In this document: one piece after another, positions 1-9,000 of the stretch
How the letters are laid out: every line of letters starts with the position of its first letter
How positions within the stretch are numbered: the first letter of the stretch is position 1
Origin: JANJTY01 sp038257155
GTDB lineage: Bacteria; Pseudomonadota; Gammaproteobacteria; Xanthomonadales; Xanthomonadaceae
Direction: 5' to 3'
DNA length: 64,000 nt
Assembly: GCA_038257155.1 (NCBI GenBank)
Contig: JBBSJP010000008.1
Location: 62,001-126,000, forward strand
Notes under the pieces: model-generated
Databases searched by the model: none
What the model was told of the DNA's origin: nothing
What the model saw: the letters and a program-made list of their open reading frames with translations, nothing else
Position numbers and translations under genes: made by a program

Positions 1-497
1 TCGCCGTAAGTAGCCCAGCCACTGCCGCGAATCGTCCAGTGCGCTCGCTGTGGCAGCACCAGTGCCTGCGCCGCCAGCACCGCTTCTTCGCCGATCGGGT
101 TCAGTGTGCCATCCACGCTGTCGAACGCCGCGACATACACCTCACCCATCCGCGCATCGATCACCGCAAGGACGGCGCTGCCTCGCTGTGCCGCTGGTTC
201 GGCGAGGGCCGCGAGTGTCGACACCGGATACAGCGGCCGATCCAGCGCCAGCCCCAGGCCCTGAGCCAGCGAGACCGCGAGCCGCACGCCAGTGAAGGCA
301 CCAGGCCCACGGCCGAAGGCGACACCGTCGATCTGGCTGCGCGCCAGGCCCGCTTCGGCGAGCAGGGATTCGGTCATGGGTAGCACGAGCTCGGCATGGC
401 GACGCGGCGCGACCTCGAAGCGCTCGATCAGCGAATCGCCATGCAGCAGCGCGACCGAACAGGCCTCGGTCGCCGTCTCGAAGGCCAGCAGGATCAT
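1..497 (-). CDS. tsaB: tRNA threonylcarbamoyladenosine biosynthesis protein TsaB (C-terminus cut by window edge)
   Basis: TsaB is the scaffold partner of TsaD in making the t6A modification at position 37 of ANN-decoding tRNAs in the cytoplasm. The visible 165 residues begin MILLAFETATEACSVAL, matching the ASKHA-fold N-terminus of the family. They also contain the hallmark GRGPGAFTGVRLAV segment around residue 68. The gene runs off the left edge, so the last third is not seen. Its ATG overlaps the stop of the upstream VOC gene as ATGA, which implies translational coupling. The identification is firm; only the C-terminus is unknown. Confidence 0.93.
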   Translation of the reverse strand, partial: MILLAFETATEACSVALLHGDSLIERFEVAPRRHAELVLPMTESLLAEAGLARSQIDGVAFGRGPGAFTGVRLAVSLAQGLGLALDRPLYPVSTLAALAEPAAQRGSAVLAVIDARMGEVYVAAFDSVDGTLNPIGEEAVLAAQALVLPQRAHWTIRGSGWATYG

Positions 498-910
498 GCG
501 GGCGCTTGCTGACTGGGATCGTCCGGCGCCGGCTGCCAGAGTTCGATCAGGGTACCTTCGGGATCGACAACATAGCCGAAGCGGCCCTGTTCGCTGTCTT
601 CGCCGCGGTCCAGCACCTGGCAGCCTTCCTCGCGCAGCGCGGCCAGCACCGCGTCAAGATCATCGACGCGCAGGTTGAGCATGAAGGGCTTGTCGCTGGG
701 CTTGAAGTACTCGGTGCTTTCCTTGAACGGGCTGAATACAGTGCAGGCGTCGCCGCCGGTGTCGCGGCGTTTCCAGTGGAACAGGGCGCCGCCCCAGTCC
801 TGCATGTCGAGTCCGAGGTGGTCGCGATACCAGGCCGACAGCGCGGCCGGATCACGGGACTTGAAGAAGATGCCGCCGATGCCGTGGACGCGGGGTTTGG
901 GGGTGCTCAT
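494..910 (-). CDS. VOC (glyoxalase/bleomycin-resistance fold) family protein
   Basis: A 138-residue protein of the vicinal-oxygen-chelate superfamily. It shows two beta-alpha-beta-beta-beta modules: the first starts at GIGGIFFKSRDPAALSAWY and the second at PFMLNLRVDDLDAVLAAL, ending DPEGTLIELWQP. The closing Glu (LIELWQP) and an early His (VHGIGG) are typical metal-ligand positions of the superfamily. The substrate cannot be read from the sequence; members include glyoxalases, dioxygenases and resistance proteins. A good SD (GGAG) lies 6 nt before the ATG. The stop overlaps the tsaB start, so the two are probably co-translated. Confidence 0.85.
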   Translation of the reverse strand: MSTPKPRVHGIGGIFFKSRDPAALSAWYRDHLGLDMQDWGGALFHWKRRDTGGDACTVFSPFKESTEYFKPSDKPFMLNLRVDDLDAVLAALREEGCQVLDRGEDSEQGRFGYVVDPEGTLIELWQPAPDDPSQQAPA

Positions 911-968
911 GCGGGGCTCCGGGTTGTCTTGCTCTGTCGATGGCTGTCTGCCTCATGCCAGCGATGGC

Positions 969-1066
969 GATGCGGTTCGCTGCGCTCACCACATCCTACC
1001 TCCTGAGCGACACCGCACGTGCGAGGGTGTCTTTGTAGGATGCCGGTGAGCGCAGCGAACCGCATC
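969..1066. repeat. Inverted pair of GTAG-type REP palindromes
   Basis: Two arms (969-999 and 1035-1066) are near-perfect inverted copies. Each reads GTAGGATG followed by a GTGAGCGCAGCGAACCGC core when read outward. The GTAG head and the imperfect palindrome match the REP sequences associated with RAYT transposases in Stenotrophomonas/Xanthomonas. The pair sits between the VOC gene and the helicase gene and codes for nothing convincing. Confidence 0.75.
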
Positions 1067-1097
1067 GTGCACAGCGGGCGGATCCGAATGCGACTGG

Positions 1098-3026
1098 CTA
1101 CCCTCCCGCAAAGAAGGCCTGCACGTCGGCCACATCGCGGGTGCGGGGCATTGGCGGCAGGCTGTCAAGGAAAAGGCGGCCGTACGGCTTCGACACCAGG
1201 CGCGGATCGCAGAGCACCAGCACGCCGCGGTCGGCATGGGTGCGGATCAGACGGCCGACGCCCTGCTTCAGGGCGATTGCGGCTGACGGAAGCTGCCAGT
1301 CGCGGAACGGATTTCCGCCACCGCGGCGGATTGCATCGAGGCGTGCTTCGAGCACCGGCTCGTCCGGCGCGGCAAAGGGCAGCTTGTCGATCGCGACCAA
1401 GGACAGGGCTTCGCCGGCCACGTCGACGCCTTCCCAGAAGCTTGCTGCGCCAAGCAGTACGCCATTGCCCGAGTGGCGGAAGGCTTCCAGCAATTGCGAG
1501 CGCGGCAGGCTGCCCTGCACGAACAGCGGGAAGTGGCAGCGCCCCGGCAGCCAGTCGGCCGCAAAGCGCAGCGCACGATGCGAGGTGAACAGCAGGAAGG
1601 CGCGGCCCTGCGAGGCTTCCAGTGCCGGCAGCAGCGCTTCCAGCACAGCTTCGGTGAAGTCGCGACTGGAGGGCTCGGGTAGGCGCGGTGGCAGATAGGC
1701 CAGGGTCTGGTTGGCGAAATCGAAGGGACTGGGTTCGAGCAGGGTGATCGGATCGTCCAGGCCGAGTTGGCCGGCGAAGTGTTCGAATTTTCCTGCCACG
1801 GCCAGGGTTGCCGAAGTGAAGATCCAGGCGGCCTGCGAGCGCTCCCGGAATGCCCGCAGCGGAGCGGACACATCCAGCGGCGTGACGTGCAGCGAGAAAC
1901 CGCGCTGGGTCAGTTCGTACCAGTACACCGCGTCGGCGGCGTCCTCGCCGGTACCCTGTACCTCGGCGAGTCGTGCCTTGTGCAGGGCGCAGCGTTCGGC
2001 CAGCGAATCCATTCCCGGACTGGCCTCGCGCAGTGGTGCCAGGGCGTGTTCCAGATCGTTCAAGGCGGACTGCAGTGTGCCCAGTCCCGCGGCAACCTCA
2101 TCGTGAGCCAGCGCATGTCGCAGTGCGCCGCGCGTGGGCAGCGGGTCCATCGCCAGACGCAGTTCGCGCAGGGCCTGTTCGAGCATGCGCGAGGGCGCCA
2201 GCAGCAGGGCCTGCGCGCCGTCCACACCTTGGCTTTCGGACAGCGTGTCGCGCGCGAAATCCGTCAGCTGGCGCGCGCTGATCGATTGGCCGAAGAACTG
2301 CGCGGCAAGTTCCGGCAATTGATGCGCTTCGTCCAGTACGAAGGTCTGCGCGCCGGGCAGGATCTCGCCGAAGCCTTCCTGCTTCAGCGCCAGGTCGGCC
2401 AGCAACAGGTGATGGTTGACGACTACAAGGTCGGCATCCTGGGCGCGCTGGCGTGCCTTCACCACGAAGCATTCGCCCCAGAACGGGCATTCGCTGCCGA
2501 GGCAGTTCTCGGCGGTGGAGGTGACCTGTGGCCAGAGCGGGGAGCCTTCCTCGATCTCGGCCAGTTCGCCGATATCGCCGCTGCCGCTGGCATTGCCCCA
2601 GGCCTCGATCCGCGCCAGCTGCGCAGAGAATTCCCGGCTGGCGAAGCGACCCTCGCCCTTGGCCAGGATCAGCCGGTGCCAGCAAAGATAGTTGGCGCGT
2701 CCCTTCAGCAGGGCCGTCTTGAGGCCGATGCCGAGCGCCTTGCGCACCCGAGGCAGGTCGCGCGCAAACAGTTGGTCCTGCAGCGCCTTGGTGCCAGTCG
2801 AGATGATGGTGCGCTGACCCGACAACAGGGCCGGCACCAGATACGCATAGGTCTTGCCGGTGCCGGTGCCAGCCTCGGCGATCAGGCTGTCCGCGTTTGC
2901 CATGGCCTCGGCCACGGTTTCGCCCATGCGCTGCTGTGCCGGCCGCGCCGAGAAACCTTCGATGTCGCGTGCCAATGCCCCATCGGCGGCAAGCGCGACG
3001 CGCGTGGCTTCGATGAGGTCGGCCAC
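1098..3026 (-). CDS. ATP-dependent Fe-S DNA helicase, DinG/YoaA type
   Basis: A superfamily 2, XPD-like 5'-3' DNA helicase of 642 residues acting in DNA repair. Walker A is AEAGTGTGKT (about 50-59) and the DEAH box is at 232-235. Four cysteines (about C115, C175, C180, C186) are spaced as expected for the 4Fe-4S domain between motifs I and II. C-terminal helicase motifs include GVGRLIRTHADRG near the end. The GTG start at 3026 is chosen because the reading frame upstream runs into the neighbouring lipoprotein gene. It leaves only 4 nt to that gene's stop, so the two form an operon. Length and architecture favour YoaA over the longer DinG. Confidence 0.9.
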   Translation of the reverse strand: MADLIEATRVALAADGALARDIEGFSARPAQQRMGETVAEAMANADSLIAEAGTGTGKTYAYLVPALLSGQRTIISTGTKALQDQLFARDLPRVRKALGIGLKTALLKGRANYLCWHRLILAKGEGRFASREFSAQLARIEAWGNASGSGDIGELAEIEEGSPLWPQVTSTAENCLGSECPFWGECFVVKARQRAQDADLVVVNHHLLLADLALKQEGFGEILPGAQTFVLDEAHQLPELAAQFFGQSISARQLTDFARDTLSESQGVDGAQALLLAPSRMLEQALRELRLAMDPLPTRGALRHALAHDEVAAGLGTLQSALNDLEHALAPLREASPGMDSLAERCALHKARLAEVQGTGEDAADAVYWYELTQRGFSLHVTPLDVSAPLRAFRERSQAAWIFTSATLAVAGKFEHFAGQLGLDDPITLLEPSPFDFANQTLAYLPPRLPEPSSRDFTEAVLEALLPALEASQGRAFLLFTSHRALRFAADWLPGRCHFPLFVQGSLPRSQLLEAFRHSGNGVLLGAASFWEGVDVAGEALSLVAIDKLPFAAPDEPVLEARLDAIRRGGGNPFRDWQLPSAAIALKQGVGRLIRTHADRGVLVLCDPRLVSKPYGRLFLDSLPPMPRTRDVADVQAFFAGG

Positions 3027-3030
3027 CGTT

Positions 3031-3543
3031 CTACAACCGCGGCGGTGGTTCGACCTGGCAGCCCTGCAGCATGCCCTCGGCAACCTTGGCGGCTTCCGGT
3101 GTGCCCCGTGCGTCACGTGCCACTCGCACCGTGTGCCAGCTGCGCAGGCACAGCGAACCCACCCGCGGACCGGCTTCATAGGCCAGCGCAGCGGCGCGTT
3201 CTGCCTCGTCCAGCATGCCCTTGGAGAGGAACGCCTCGGCGCGCAGTTGACGCAGTTCCGGATCACTCGGACTCAGGCTGATGGCCTGGTCCAAGGCTAC
3301 GAGCGCGTCATCATGGTCGCCCTTGGCCTGCGCTTGAATCGCGCTGCTGCGCAGGTCCTCGATAGCCGGTTCGCGCAGCGGTTGCACTTCGAAGCCGGTG
3401 TCATGCGTCGCCACCGCTGCCCGCACCTCGGCCAGCAGGTCGCGTTGGGGCGTTGCGGAAGTCTCCGGCGGCGGAGCGTCAGGCGTGCTGCTGCATGCGG
3501 AAACCAGCAGTACCAGGGTGACAAGCAAGGTGTTGCGACGCAT
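3031..3543 (-). CDS. TPR-containing outer-membrane-type lipoprotein
   Basis: A 170-residue lipoprotein. The N-terminus MRRNTLLVTLVLLVSAC is a type II signal peptide with lipobox LVSAC (lipidated Cys17), followed by a Pro/Ser/Thr linker. Residues about 65-130 form one or two TPR-like helix pairs (ALDQAISLSPSDPELRQLRA). Two late cysteines (CLRSW, GCQVEPPP) could form a disulfide. It lies 77 nt downstream of mrcB on the same strand and directly upstream of the helicase. By position it could be an accessory of the PBP, as lipoproteins are for PBP1b elsewhere, but sequence alone does not show that. Confidence 0.82.
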   Translation of the reverse strand: MRRNTLLVTLVLLVSACSSTPDAPPPETSATPQRDLLAEVRAAVATHDTGFEVQPLREPAIEDLRSSAIQAQAKGDHDDALVALDQAISLSPSDPELRQLRAEAFLSKGMLDEAERAAALAYEAGPRVGSLCLRSWHTVRVARDARGTPEAAKVAEGMLQGCQVEPPPRL

Positions 3544-3620
3544 GGGCTTCGGCAGAAATAGCAGTGAGGTCGCGCATGGTAGCGCGGCACCGCGCGGCGC
3601 GTGACTGGCCGGAGCGCTCA

Positions 3621-5939
3621 TCAACGGCAATCGCTGTAGTCCAGTGGCGCGGTTCCGGCCACGAACGCGTAGCGCCGCGCACCTGGACACTCGGGCGAGG
3701 TACGGGTTCCGTAACGAGGCTCGATCCATTCGAACTCCATGCCCTCGCCACCGATATGCAGCGGCAAGGTAGGCAGGTTCTCGAACAGGCTCTCCCACAC
3801 CCGCAGGGCGCCGCTGGCCCCCATCAGGCCGGTGGACTGGTTGGCATCGTTGCCCACCCACACCACGGCAAGGTGGCGACCACTGTAGCCAGCGAACCAG
3901 CTGTCGCGGCTGTCATTGCTGGTGCCGGTCTTGCCGGCTGCCTGCAGGCGCCGCAGCGAGGAGCCGGCGAGGCGGCGCGCGGTACCATTCATGGCAGCAT
4001 CCTGCAGGGCCAGACCGACCAGACGCGCTGCCAGTGCATCGCCGGGTTGGGCCGGGCGGGTGGGCAGGTCATAGCGCTTGAGCGCGCGATGCCCGGCATC
4101 CAGTACCCCGCGCACCGCGCGCAGCGGCTGCAGTTCGCCCTGCGAGGCGATGAACTGGTAGAGCTGGGCCACGGCCATCGGTGACAGGTCTACCGAACCC
4201 AGCAGCAGTGACGGGTTGGGCGTGACCTGCACCTGTGCCAGTGCTTCCATCAGGTTGGCGACACGTTCCGGGCCAATGTCCATGCCGAGCCGCACGGTGG
4301 CCTGATTGTAGGAGCGCGACAAGGCATCGATCAGCGCGATGCGGCCATGGCTGACGCCGTCGTAGTTCTCGGGCGACCAGCTGCGACCACCCGGTAGCCG
4401 AACCACGGTCGGTGCATCGTCCAGGATGCTGGACAGCGACCAGTGGTTTGGCTGGGCCAGGGCCAGCACGTAAACGAAGGGCTTGGACAGTGAGCCGATC
4501 GGGCGGCGCGCCTCCAGTGCACGATTGAAGCCATGCGCGCGCACGTCGCTGCCGCCGACCACGGCCTCGACCGTGCCGCGCCGGGTGTCGGTCAACACCA
4601 GGGCCGACTCCAGCGCGACGCTGCGGCCCTCCTGCAGGGACTTGAGCGATGCGCCAACCGCTGCCTCGGCCGCGGTCTGCGCGGTGGGGCTGAGTGTGGT
4701 GTGGATCGAAAGTCCTGCACCCTGCAGGTCGGCATCGCGGTAGTCGCGCTCAAGCTGGGCGCGGACCATGTCCATGAAGGCGGGATAGCGGTTGCGGGGC
4801 AGACTGCCGGCGCGCGAAACGCCCAACGCTGCCGCCTTGGCGCCAGCTGCCTGCTCGGGCGTGAGCACGCCGGTTTCAACCGCCATGTCGAGCACCACGG
4901 CGCGGCGTTTGCGCGCGCGCTCTGGGTGGCGACGTGGATCGTGATGCGAAGGGCCCTGGATAAGACCTACCAGCAGGGCGAGTTGCGCGGTGTCGAGCTG
5001 CTCCAGCTCCTGGCCAAACCAGAACTCGGCGCCGGCACCCATGCCGCGCACCGCGTTGTCGCCTTCCTGGCCCAGGTAGACCTCGTTGATGTAGGTTTCG
5101 AGAATGCGCCCCTTGTCGAAGCGCGCCTCGATGATCAGCGCGTAGAAGGCTTCATTGATCTTGCGCTCGAGTTTCACCTCGCGATTGAGGAACAGCGAGC
5201 GGACCAGCTGCTGGGTGATGGTGCTGCCACCCTGGCGGATTTCGCCCTCGCGCAAATTCACCCACAGCGCCCGCGCGATGCCCCACAGATCCACGCCACG
5301 GTGATGCTTGAAACTGCGATCCTCGGTCGACTGCAACAGCGCCAGCAACTCCGGCGGTGCATCGGCGATTCGCAGCAGGCGACGCTCGGCCTGTTCGCGC
5401 CCATGCAGTGTGGCAATGCGCGCCGGATCCAGTGCCACGCCATCAATGACCGCGCCGCCCATGTCCTGCACACGACTGACCGTGCTGTTGCCCAGTTCGA
5501 CCGAGATGCGCTTGGTTGGCAGTGCGCCATCCAAGTCACGCCAGGCGCGCAGATGGATCTGAAACCGCGTCCCGTCCTGCTCGAAACTGCCGGGCGTCGG
5601 CGCGCCGGCCGCTTCGCTGTAGCGCGAGGCGAGCAGTTCGCGACGCAGGCTTTCGGCCGTGACCGGTTCACCGGCGGCCAGCCAAAGCGGTCGGGCGTAG
5701 ACGCGAGTCGGTTCCTGCCAGGCCAGGCGCTCGAACTCCGCGCTCACCCGGCGGTCAAGCACCAGCAGGTGCAGCAGGGAGAAGCCGATCGCGATGCCCA
5801 AACCAAGCAGTGCAAGGCGCAGCAACCAGCCCAGCCATGGGCGGTCGGGCGAAGGCGGAATGGCGGATATTTCGGCTGGCACTGCGCTGTGATGGGGTCC
5901 ATGAGAGAGCGACGGGAGGTTAGCACTCGATGTGGGCAT
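3621..5939 (-). CDS. mrcB: Bifunctional peptidoglycan synthase PBP1b (class A penicillin-binding protein)
   Basis: Polymerises lipid II glycan strands and crosslinks the peptides at the inner membrane, with the active domains periplasmic. The 772 residues contain a Pro-rich cytoplasmic tail, a TM segment at about 36-60 and a UB2H-like region at about 78-160, which separates PBP1b from PBP1a. The GT51 domain has catalytic Glu in STEDRSFKHHRGVD (E206) and the GGSTITQQLVR motif. The transpeptidase domain has SLSK (S483/K486), SYN (543-545) and KTGT (670-673). The ATG at 5939 is chosen because the upstream extension is low-complexity and would enter the divergent promoter region. It is divergent from the glycosyltransferase gene. 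Confidence 0.95.
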   Translation of the reverse strand: MPTSSANLPSLSHGPHHSAVPAEISAIPPSPDRPWLGWLLRLALLGLGIAIGFSLLHLLVLDRRVSAEFERLAWQEPTRVYARPLWLAAGEPVTAESLRRELLASRYSEAAGAPTPGSFEQDGTRFQIHLRAWRDLDGALPTKRISVELGNSTVSRVQDMGGAVIDGVALDPARIATLHGREQAERRLLRIADAPPELLALLQSTEDRSFKHHRGVDLWGIARALWVNLREGEIRQGGSTITQQLVRSLFLNREVKLERKINEAFYALIIEARFDKGRILETYINEVYLGQEGDNAVRGMGAGAEFWFGQELEQLDTAQLALLVGLIQGPSHHDPRRHPERARKRRAVVLDMAVETGVLTPEQAAGAKAAALGVSRAGSLPRNRYPAFMDMVRAQLERDYRDADLQGAGLSIHTTLSPTAQTAAEAAVGASLKSLQEGRSVALESALVLTDTRRGTVEAVVGGSDVRAHGFNRALEARRPIGSLSKPFVYVLALAQPNHWSLSSILDDAPTVVRLPGGRSWSPENYDGVSHGRIALIDALSRSYNQATVRLGMDIGPERVANLMEALAQVQVTPNPSLLLGSVDLSPMAVAQLYQFIASQGELQPLRAVRGVLDAGHRALKRYDLPTRPAQPGDALAARLVGLALQDAAMNGTARRLAGSSLRRLQAAGKTGTSNDSRDSWFAGYSGRHLAVVWVGNDANQSTGLMGASGALRVWESLFENLPTLPLHIGGEGMEFEWIEPRYGTRTSPECPGARRYAFVAGTAPLDYSDCR

Positions 5940-6004
5940 TTGGTCGCCAGACGCGTTCCGGCGGATAATCCGGCCCCTTTGCCTTTCTCCGGCGTTCAGC
6001 CGGA

Positions 6005-9000
6005 GTGTCGAGTCAACCCGTGAGCTCTGCCGAACACACCCCGCCTGTCTCGCCCATCGTCTGCCTGTTTGCCGCCGATGTGGCGGCCCTGCGCGCCGCC
6101 GCTGCCGCATTGCGCGAGTTGCCCTGGGTCGTCATGAGCGATGTGCTGGGCGTGCCCAGCCCCGACCCGCAGCGTGCGCTGGCCGAGGCAGTACAACGAC
6201 GGCCCGGGCGCGACATCCTGCTGCTGCGCGCTGATGTACGACTGCCGGCCTTCGCATTGCAACGACTCGATGCCGCCCTGCAGGGCGCGATGTGGGCGGA
6301 TCTGGTCACCGTGCTTGATCCCGAAAAGGCTGCGCTCGACCCGCGCCCCGCCGGTATCGACTGGCCCGCGGAGGCCATCGACTCGGCCTGCTGGGCAATG
6401 GCCGACGCTGAATACCCGGAACTGCTGCTGGCATCGGACCGCCTGCAGCTGTGGCGCTGGCAGGCCGCGCGGGCGCGCGCGCAGGGCCAGCTTGGCGAGC
6501 CGCGTATCGCGCTGCAGCCGCGGTTGTGTGTGCCGCCGGGTGCGCGCTCAGCAGACGAGAACGATGAATTGGCCCTGCCGGTGGGGGCTTTGCGCGGACG
6601 ATTGGCACAGCGCCCACCGCTGCCGCTGACCCGCGCCGGTCTGGATGGTCGGCCGGTGGTTCTGCACCTGCTGCATGGCTGGGGCGGCGGTGCGGCGCGC
6701 TTCGTGCGCGACCTGGCTGCGGCCGATAGCGAGCGCTGTCACATCGCGCTGGTCGCATTGAGCGATTCGCACAGCGCGTTGCACGGCCATGCACTGGCCC
6801 TGCATTTCGATCTGGAGCAGCCAGCCGTGCGGGTCTGGCCGCTCTCCGCGCCGAGCGCATCCACGGTCCTTGAAAGCGAAGATTACCGGGCAATCCTGCA
6901 GGGCGTGCTGCGTGATTGGCGGGTGGCCGGCGTGGTCTTGAACTCGCTGGTCGGACACAGCCTGGATGCGCTGCGCTGTGGATTGCCCACGGCAGTCGTC
7001 TGTCATGACTACTACCCGGCCTGGCCGATCCTGCATGCAGATTTCGGCGCTGCGGATTTCGACGCCAGCGACGCAGGCCTGGTCAAGACGCTTGGGGAGC
7101 GAGGTGCCGACCCGCTGTTCCGCAGCCGCGATCCGCAGGTCTGGGTGGCGTTGCGGCAGGCCTGGATGGCGGCGCTGGAGTCGACCGATCCGATCCTGAT
7201 TGCACCCTCGCGCGGCGTGAAGGCGAACCTGTGTCGCATGCTGCCGGAACTGGCTGCGCGACGCTGGGCCCTGATTCCGCACGGCCTGGAGGCGTTCGCG
7301 CCGGTCTCGGTCAAGGATTCTGACAACGCGCGTCGCGGCTTGCGGGTGCTGGTTCCCGGTCGCCTCAATGGCAGCAAGGGTGAAGAACTGGTTGCAGAGT
7401 TGCTGCCTATCCTTCCGGATGGCGTCGAGCTGGTGCTGCTCGGCAGCGGGCGCAGCGGCATGCGTTTCTTCGGTCACTCGCGGGTCCACCTGCTGATGGA
7501 TTATCAGCGCAATGCCCTGCCCGGACTGATCGGTGACATCGCACCGGATGTGGCCCTGCTTGCCTCGACTGTGGCCGAAACCTTCAGCTACACCCTGTCC
7601 GAAATGTGGTCGCTCCGCGTACCCGTGCTCGCAACCCGCCTGGGCAGTTTCGCTGAACGTATTGAACACGGCCGTACTGGACTGCTGGTTGCGCCGAATG
7701 CCGCCGCGGTTGCCGCTTGTCTGGCCGACCTCGTCGCTGATCGTGCCGCACTTGATGCGCTGGATCGTGAGGCAGCCGCAGCTGGGCTGCAGACGCTTGC
7801 CGCAATGGCTATGGCACATCGGAATGTGTTTCCGCTGCAAGCGCAAGACGCAACGCCGTCGGATCTCAGCGTTCCCCTGCTGCGCATTCTGCAGCAGGCC
7901 CAGCTCGATGAAGCGCGCGTGCAAGCGCGCCTGCGCCGGGCTGACCGGCTAAGCGCCGAGCAGCAGATCGAGCTTGCGCGACGCAGCGACTGGGCTTACG
8001 CACTGGATCGGCAGCTGCGCGAGCGCAGCACCTGGGCCGAGTCACTTCAGGATGAGGTCGAACGCACCCGCGCCGCGTTGTCCCAACTGGATGAGGAATT
8101 CGAGGCGCGCAGTCGCTGGGCGCAGTCGCTGAATGAAGAACTGGAAAGGTCGCTGGCCGAATTGGGAGCGGCTCAGGCCGAACTGACACGTATCCCCGAT
8201 ATGCAGCGCCACATCGACTCGCTCATCGCGCAGCGCGATGCCTTCGAAGCCGAGCGCAACCAGATCCTGCACAGCGCCTCCTGGCGCCTGACACGGCCGC
8301 TGCGTTTCGCGCGGCGCCTGGCATCTGGCGGCATGGCGCGCATGCGTTACCGTCTGCAACGCGTTGCCGCCCTGCGCCATCGCCTTAGCCGCAGCCTCAA
8401 GCTGCGCGGAGTCAACGGCACAGTGGCGCGCATTCGAAGTGAGTTCGAGACGCCTGCCACCACGGGCGGACCGTTGCAATTGCCGGCTGCGGCAGACTTC
8501 GCGCCGTTTGCCATACCCTGCAGCGCCGTGCCCAGGGTGAGCATCGTTATCCCGGTCTACAACCATATCGAGGCCACGCTCATTTGCCTGCGCTCGATCC
8601 TGGCCGATGTCGACGAGCGCACCGCGTTCGAAGTCATCACGGTAGATGATGGTTCCTCCGATGCGAGTGCCGAGCAACTGCCGCAGATCGACGGCCTGCG
8701 CTACGTGCGCAATCCGCAGAACCTGGGATTCATCGGTGCCTGCAATGCCGGTGCTGCGGTGGCGCGGGGCGAGTTTCTGATTTTCCTAAACAACGACACC
8801 GCGGTTCAGCCAGGCTGGCTGGATGCGCTGATCGAAACCTTTGAGCAACACCCGCAGGCCGGACTGGTCGGTTCCAAGCTGGTCTATCCCGATGGCCTGC
8901 TGCAGGAAGCCGGCGGCATCGTGTTTGCGGACGGCTCGGGCTGGAACTACGGGCGTTTCGACGACCCGGCCGACCCGCGCTACAACTTCGTGCGCGAAGT

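Noticed and set aside
969..1066. Rho-independent terminator for the VOC gene
   Set aside because: The arms are long and separated by 35 nt without a T-run; they match a repeat found elsewhere in the window.
3027..3266. N-terminal extension of the helicase
   Set aside because: It would lie inside the lipoprotein gene in another frame; the GTG at 3026 gives the conserved start.
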